This document shows positions 60,183 through 64,000 of a DNA stretch of 64,000 bases, piece after piece. The stretch spans positions 1 through 64,000 of the forward strand of contig WBOU01000021.1 in NCBI GenBank assembly GCA_009268125.1. Direction: 5' to 3'. The translations under genes were made by a program, and so were the position numbers. Source of the DNA: Chloroflexia bacterium SDU3-3 (GTDB taxonomy: Bacteria; Chloroflexota; Chloroflexia; Chloroflexales; Roseiflexaceae). Position 1 is the first letter of the stretch. Every line of letters starts with the position of its first letter. The notes beneath the pieces were generated by a model. That model was not told the DNA's origin, did no database searches, and saw only the letters and a program-made list of their open reading frames with translations.

Positions 60183-61802
60183 CTACTCCAGAATCGTGGC
60201 GTCGGCTGGCATGCCCGGCTTCAGCGCGTGATCCTCATTCGGCAGCTGAACCTTCACAGCAAACACGGTAGTCGCGCGCTCCTGGCTGGTCTGCACATTG
60301 CGCGGCGTAAACTGGGCCTCGCCCGCAATATAGCTCACCGTGCCCTCGAAGGTGCGCCCAGGGAAGCTATCCACCACCACGTTCACCTTCTGGCCCAGCC
60401 GCACCCGCCCGATCTCCGACTCGGCAATATAGACCGTCAGCTTGACGGTCTGAAGCGTGCCAATCGTCATCAGCGTCGTGCCCACATTGGCCTGCTCTCC
60501 TTCGTGAATAGGGCGAGTTAAAATAATGCCCGACCGTGGCGCGTGCAGCTCGGTCTTGGAAAGCTGCACGTCGATCTGCTGCAGCGCCGCCTGCGCCTGT
60601 TTCAGCTGCGCCTCGGAGACCGCCACCTGCTCGACGCGCGCGCCATTCTTGGTCTGCTCCAGCCGCGCCTTGGCCGAGGCAAGCTGCGCATCGGCAGAAT
60701 CGAGCTGGGCCTTGGCCGCATCGGCGGCGGCGTGCAGCTGCAGCGGGTTGGCCGCAGTGGAGCTGGCGATGTCCAGCAGGCGCTGGGCGTTGCTCAGGTT
60801 GGTCTGGGACTGCCGCAGATCCTCGGCGGTCGCGCCCGCCTTGGCCTTGGAAAGGGTCGCGTCGGCGGCGGCCTGCTGCTGCTCGGCGGCCTGCACACCG
60901 GTCACCTCGGCCTGGCGGGCGGCCTCGGCGGCCACCTGGGCGGTACGCACAGCCTCCTCGGCCTGGCTCAGCGCGGCCTGGGCCTGCACATACTGCGAAT
61001 AGTAGCTCTCGCGCTGGCCATCGCTCAGCTTGTTATCCGTCTTCTTGCCGTTGGTCGTGTTCGTCACCTTGGGCACCATCGGGTCGTTGCCGGTCTCCTG
61101 GGCGCGGTCCCAGTTCGCCTTGGCCTGGGCGTAGCGCGCCTGGGCCTGGGTCAGCGCATCCGCCGCCTGGGCCACCTGTGCCTCGGCCTGGGTCTTCGTG
61201 GCCGAGAGGCGGTCGCGGGTAGCCTGCAGGTTCGCCTGGGACTGCTCGGCGGAGGACTGGGCCACCGCGATGTCCTCGGCGCGAGTTCCGGCCTTCAGCT
61301 TCTCCAGGGCGCGCTGGGCGGCGTCGCGGTTGCTGCGCGCCTGGGCCACCTGGGCGTTCAGCTCCTGGGGGTTCTTCAGCATGGCCTGGGCGTTCTCGTA
61401 GCCCTTGGCAGCGCCATCGCGCGCGGCCTGGGCCTGCTCCACCGCCGCCTCGGCCTGGGCCACCTCCTCGGTACGCGCCCCAGCCTTCAGCAGGTCGAGG
61501 TTGGCCTGCGCCACATCCACCGCCGCCGCCGCCTGGGCGCGCTGGGCATCCAGCAGCGCGCGGTCGAGCCGCGCCAGCAGCGCGCCCTGTGCTACCTCCT
61601 GCCCCTCATCGGCCTGCAGCTCCTGCACGCGCCCCGCCACCTCGGATGTGATCAGGATCTCCTCGGCCTCGATCGTGCCCGACCCAGTGAGGCCCTGCGC
61701 CTCGCTAGCGGTGGCTGTCCGCCCATTCCACCACCACAGCCCACCGACGATCAGCACCACCACCAGCACCACAGGTGCTATTTTTGGCAATCGCTCACGC
61801 AT
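60183..61802 (-). CDS. HlyD-family membrane-fusion (adaptor) protein
   Basis: 539 residues. N-terminal membrane anchor at about 9-26 (VVLVVVLIVGGLWWW). A biotinyl-lipoyl-like half motif (GRVQELQADEGQEVAQGALLARLD) is followed by a very long Ala/Gln-rich coiled coil (about 75-430), then the second half motif (LHAPRSGIILTRPIHEGEQANVG) and a beta-barrel. The hairpin is unusually long for YbhG-type adaptors, implying a long reach. It pairs with the ABC-2 permease and ATPases. Why an adaptor is needed in a lineage often described as monoderm is an open point. Confidence 0.88.
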   Translation of the reverse strand: MRERLPKIAPVVLVVVLIVGGLWWWNGRTATASEAQGLTGSGTIEAEEILITSEVAGRVQELQADEGQEVAQGALLARLDRALLDAQRAQAAAAVDVAQANLDLLKAGARTEEVAQAEAAVEQAQAARDGAAKGYENAQAMLKNPQELNAQVAQARSNRDAAQRALEKLKAGTRAEDIAVAQSSAEQSQANLQATRDRLSATKTQAEAQVAQAADALTQAQARYAQAKANWDRAQETGNDPMVPKVTNTTNGKKTDNKLSDGQRESYYSQYVQAQAALSQAEEAVRTAQVAAEAARQAEVTGVQAAEQQQAAADATLSKAKAGATAEDLRQSQTNLSNAQRLLDIASSTAANPLQLHAAADAAKAQLDSADAQLASAKARLEQTKNGARVEQVAVSEAQLKQAQAALQQIDVQLSKTELHAPRSGIILTRPIHEGEQANVGTTLMTIGTLQTVKLTVYIAESEIGRVRLGQKVNVVVDSFPGRTFEGTVSYIAGEAQFTPRNVQTSQERATTVFAVKVQLPNEDHALKPGMPADATILE

Positions 61803-61832
61803 ACATCACCTCTTCTATGTTAACCATAGCTC

Positions 61833-62957
61833 CTAGTCCAGCCGCTTGCGGAAACGCATCGACGCCAGCACAATCAGCACGCTGCCGAAGATCGCCAGCG
61901 CGATCACCGGCTGCACCAGCGCATCCAGCCCAATCCCTTTGATCACGATCCCGCGCACCACCTGCAGAAAATAGGTGAGCGGGATAAGATAGCTGCACAT
62001 CTGAAGAAAGCGTGGCATCGCCGCGATTGGGTAGATAAATCCCGACAAGAAAACCGACGGCAGCAGCGTGAGGAAGGTGAGCAGGAAGGCCTCCTGCTGC
62101 GTATTCGCGATCGTCGAGATCAGCAGCCCGATGCCCAGCGTCGTCACCAGGAACAGGCACGAGATCGCCAGCAGCAGCAGCAGGCTGCCCTTGATCGGCA
62201 CCTGAAACCAGAAGGTGCCGATCAGCAGCACTTCGGCCATGATCAGCAGGGCCACCAGCGCGTAGGGCAAGATCTTCCCGACGATCAGCTCAATTGGCTT
62301 GATCGGCGTCACGATCAGCTGCTCGATCGTGCCGCGCTCGCGCTCACGCACAATCGCCGAGGATGTGAGCAGGGTGGCCTGCAGCTGCAGCACCAGCCCG
62401 ATCAGGCCGGGGATCATGAACACCGCGCTCACCATGTCGGGGTTGTACCACACGCGCGGGCGCACCTCGAGCGGCGCGCTCGCCACCGCCATGCCGCGCC
62501 GCCCGGCCACGCGCTGCTGGATGTTGGTCGCCTCCACCTGGCCGATCAGCCGCGCCGCCGAAAGCGACGAGCTGGCCACCGTCGGATCCGATCCATCCAG
62601 CACGAAGCCCACCTGTGCGCCGCCGCGCCCCAGGTCGGCGGTATAGCTCGGCGGGATCAGCAGCCCGGCCTTCACCTCGCCACGGTCGATAGCCTGCGTC
62701 AGCCCGGTCTCGGATGTCACTACACGCGCCACCACAAACTGCCCCGACTGCACAAAGGTATCAATCAGATGGCGGCTCTGCTGGGTGTTGCTCTGGTCGA
62801 GCACGGCCATGGGCACATTGCGTACATCGGTGGTGGCCGCATAGCCCAGCAGGATCAGCTGCATCAGCGGCGCGACGAACATCACGGCCAGCGTGCGCGG
62901 GTCGCGGATGATGTGGATGAACTCCTTGCGCATGATTGGCCAGATTCGTGAAAACAT
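61833..62957 (-). CDS. ABC-2 type permease
   Basis: 374 residues from ATG 62957; a longer frame upstream runs through an operator and is unlikely. Topology fits YbhR/YhhJ: helix 1 near 20-40 (FVAPLMQLILLGYAA), a large outside domain, then five helices from about 180 on (IPGLIGLVLQLQATLLTSSAIVRERERGTIEQLI is the ABC-2 signature region). Only one permease gene is visible, whereas related systems have two. Confidence 0.9.
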   Translation of the reverse strand: MFSRIWPIMRKEFIHIIRDPRTLAVMFVAPLMQLILLGYAATTDVRNVPMAVLDQSNTQQSRHLIDTFVQSGQFVVARVVTSETGLTQAIDRGEVKAGLLIPPSYTADLGRGGAQVGFVLDGSDPTVASSSLSAARLIGQVEATNIQQRVAGRRGMAVASAPLEVRPRVWYNPDMVSAVFMIPGLIGLVLQLQATLLTSSAIVRERERGTIEQLIVTPIKPIELIVGKILPYALVALLIMAEVLLIGTFWFQVPIKGSLLLLLAISCLFLVTTLGIGLLISTIANTQQEAFLLTFLTLLPSVFLSGFIYPIAAMPRFLQMCSYLIPLTYFLQVVRGIVIKGIGLDALVQPVIALAIFGSVLIVLASMRFRKRLD

Positions 62958-62976
62958 AGGCCGTGGTTCTTTCTTA

Positions 62977-62990
62977 ATTGACCGATCAAT
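62977..62990. promoter_or_regulatory. TetR operator before the permease gene
   Basis: ATTGA-CCGA-TCAAT palindrome, 20 bases upstream of the permease start; its TTGA/TCAA arms match those of the operators upstream of the tetR gene. Confidence 0.7.
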
Positions 62991-63055
62991 CAATTCACAA
63001 GACGATAAATGGTGCCGATGGTAGCAGCGCACCTAGGGGTACGCTGCTGAGAATG

Positions 63056-63682
63056 TTACGCTTGAGGCTTCTCCAAGCCATGGAGAAACAGATCGATCAC
63101 GGTCGAAAGGATCTGCTCATCCGAAAGGCCCTGCGCCTCAGGTTGGAGAAGCGCATCCCGCGCCAACATCTGCACCATAAACATACCAACAAAACTGCGC
63201 GAGGCCACTGCGGTATCGTGTGGGCGCAGCACACCAAGCTCCACCTGGTGCTGGAGATACCCATTGACCAGCCCAAATATCTTCCTGCCAACGCCACGGT
63301 AGAACATCTCGCCCATCTTAGGGAAGCGTGAGGCCTCGCTGAGCATAATCCGAAAAAAGGCCACATTGCCTGGGTTATGGAAAATCGAGAGATAGGCTTG
63401 CCCAAGGCGGTAGAACGCCTCGCGGGGCGGCAGCGACATGAACTCCTCGGAACGATCAGCCAGCTGAAGCACCTGCGCTCGCTCGCGCACCAGCGATGCA
63501 AACAGATCCTCTTTATCTTTGAAATACCAGTAGATCAGCCCTGGCGAGATCCCGCCTGCGGCCTGGGCGATATCCTTATTCGTCGCTTTGTGAAAGCCCT
63601 TCGTGCTAAACACTTTCAGCGCCGCCTCAAGAATCTGCTGCCGCCGCTCGACATTCCCCTGAGTAGATTTATCGTCGCTCAC
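63056..63682 (-). CDS. TetR-family repressor of the efflux operon
   Basis: 208 residues. N-terminal HTH: RRQQILEAALKVFSTKGFHKATNKDIAQAAGGISPGLIYWYFKDKEDLF, split here as the usual helix 1, HTH and Tyr-Trp-Tyr-Phe block (the run ISPGLIYWYFKDKE is diagnostic). The C-terminal ligand domain is family-variable. It lies directly upstream of, and on the same strand as, the permease gene, and palindromes before both genes suggest it controls both itself and the exporter. Confidence 0.93.
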   Translation of the reverse strand: MSDDKSTQGNVERRQQILEAALKVFSTKGFHKATNKDIAQAAGGISPGLIYWYFKDKEDLFASLVRERAQVLQLADRSEEFMSLPPREAFYRLGQAYLSIFHNPGNVAFFRIMLSEASRFPKMGEMFYRGVGRKIFGLVNGYLQHQVELGVLRPHDTAVASRSFVGMFMVQMLARDALLQPEAQGLSDEQILSTVIDLFLHGLEKPQA

Positions 63683-63709
63683 ATGAACCTCATTTGGCTG
63701 CTACAGTCT

Positions 63710-63731
63710 TGATTGACTAGCCAGTCAATCA
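63710..63731. promoter_or_regulatory. TetR operator 1
   Basis: Perfect palindrome TGATTGACT-N4-AGTCAATCA, 28 bases upstream of the tetR start and just downstream of its -10 box. Confidence 0.85.
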
Positions 63732-63738
63732 CAAGCAT

Positions 63739-63767
63739 GTTATAGCATAAATTGATTGGCCAGTCAA
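63739..63767 (-). promoter_or_regulatory. tetR promoter
   Basis: On the minus strand TTGACT (63767-63762), 17-base spacer, TATAAC (63744-63739). The -35 box lies inside operator 2 and operator 1 covers the start region. Confidence 0.8.
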
Positions 63768-63770
63768 TCA
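63753..63770. promoter_or_regulatory. TetR operator 2
   Basis: TGATTG-N6-CAATCA palindrome, sharing GCCAGTCAATCA with operator 1 and overlapping the tetR -35 box. Confidence 0.8.
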
Positions 63771-63785
63771 TGTATTTCCAGAAAA

Positions 63786-63813
63786 AGCCGCAAAGATGAT
63801 GATCTCTGCGGCT
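63786..63813 (-). terminator. Intrinsic terminator of the aldo/keto reductase gene
   Basis: Stem AGCCGCA/TGCGGCT (63786-63792 with 63807-63813), extended by AGA/TCT across one mismatch; on the minus strand followed by TTTTTC. It lies 11 bases after the stop codon. Confidence 0.85.
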
Positions 63814-63824
63814 GAAGAAAGATC

Positions 63825-64000
63825 CTAATTCCACGGCAGGCGCTTCCGTGCCTCCCAATACGCCTCGGGCTGCTCCCGCAGCCCAGCCAGCGCGGCCTCA
63901 GCCTGCGCATCCCAGGCCACATCTAGCGCCGCCAGGTTCGAGCGCAGCGTCGTCACCGTGGCGGCCCCGCTCAGCACCACATCCGCCCAAGGCTGGGCCA
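63825..64000 (-). CDS. Aldo/keto reductase, C-terminal end only
   Basis: The last 57 codons of a gene entering from the right edge. The reading ends with VVLSGAATVTTLRSNLAAL, the C-terminal NADPH-contact block of aldo/keto reductases, then a helical tail and a TAG stop. The N-terminal catalytic Tyr region is outside the window, so substrate and activity cannot be judged. Confidence 0.8.
   Translation of the reverse strand, partial: AQPWADVVLSGAATVTTLRSNLAALDVAWDAQAEAALAGLREQPEAYWEARKRLPWN

Overview
The window is GC-rich DNA from a bacterium, most probably a member of the Chloroflexota (class Chloroflexia). This is an inference from gene content: an oleBCD olefin cluster, tricorn-type peptidase, many Thr/Pro-rich secreted proteins, GT-C glycosyltransferases, and intergenic CCAAGG-type repeats. 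No rRNA, tRNA or CRISPR array was seen. About 50 genes are supported, most of them in short same-strand runs with overlapping or closely spaced ends.

Layout. 1-9.3 kb: Tat-exported MsrP-type molybdoenzyme (cut by the left edge), tricorn protease, a winged-helix/AAA+ ATPase, a PhoU homologue, a glucosaminidase-like protein and a peptidoglycan-binding lipoprotein. 9.5-16.4 kb: a WecG/TagA glycosyltransferase, then a minus-strand group that looks like a polyamine-linked envelope system. It holds a spermidine-synthase domain fused to a membrane/coiled-coil protein, a FemAB-like aminoacyltransferase, two proteins sharing an unrecognised domain, a DUF350 membrane protein and, beyond a 14-copy 21-bp tandem repeat and a REP-like element, S-adenosylmethionine decarboxylase. 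16.6-18.1 kb: TauE/SafE permease and a secreted protein. 18.3-30.1 kb: eleven minus-strand genes running from glutamyl-tRNA to heme by the coproporphyrin route (hemA, hemL, hemB, hemC, hemD, hemE, hemY/cgoX, hemH/cpfC, hemQ/chdC), with a radical SAM/SPASM enzyme and a MerR/excisionase-like regulator; a consensus promoter sits in front of hemY.

30.3-42.9 kb: alr-folC, three small unknown genes, a radical SAM protein, an inositol-monophosphatase-type enzyme, a lipoprotein, a YacP-like NYN nuclease, a DUF4097 adhesin-like protein, an MshC-like short cysteinyl ligase overlapping a SpoIIE-type phosphatase, and tlyA. 43-52.2 kb: acyl-CoA dehydrogenase, two GT-C glycosyltransferases and oleB-oleC-(VC0807-like)-oleD, with no oleA in view. 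52.3-56.3 kb: a 460-bp MITE-like element with terminal inverted repeats and TA flanks, then a consensus promoter, an M-box (Mg2+) riboswitch with a terminator, a PRC/MgtE-N/CBS protein and an NRAMP-family transporter whose metal site is altered as in NRAMP-related Mg2+ transporters. 57.0-58.2 kb: a strikingly AT-rich membrane-protein gene, probably acquired. 58.3-63.8 kb: an ABC-2 drug-efflux type operon (permease, HlyD-like adaptor, two ATPases) under a TetR regulator with three visible operator palindromes. The right edge cuts an aldo/keto reductase.

The best candidates for something not well described are the polyamine/FemAB/DUF350 group (10.2-16.4 kb) and the M-box-controlled NRAMP-like transporter with its soluble MgtE-N/CBS partner (53.0-56.3 kb).
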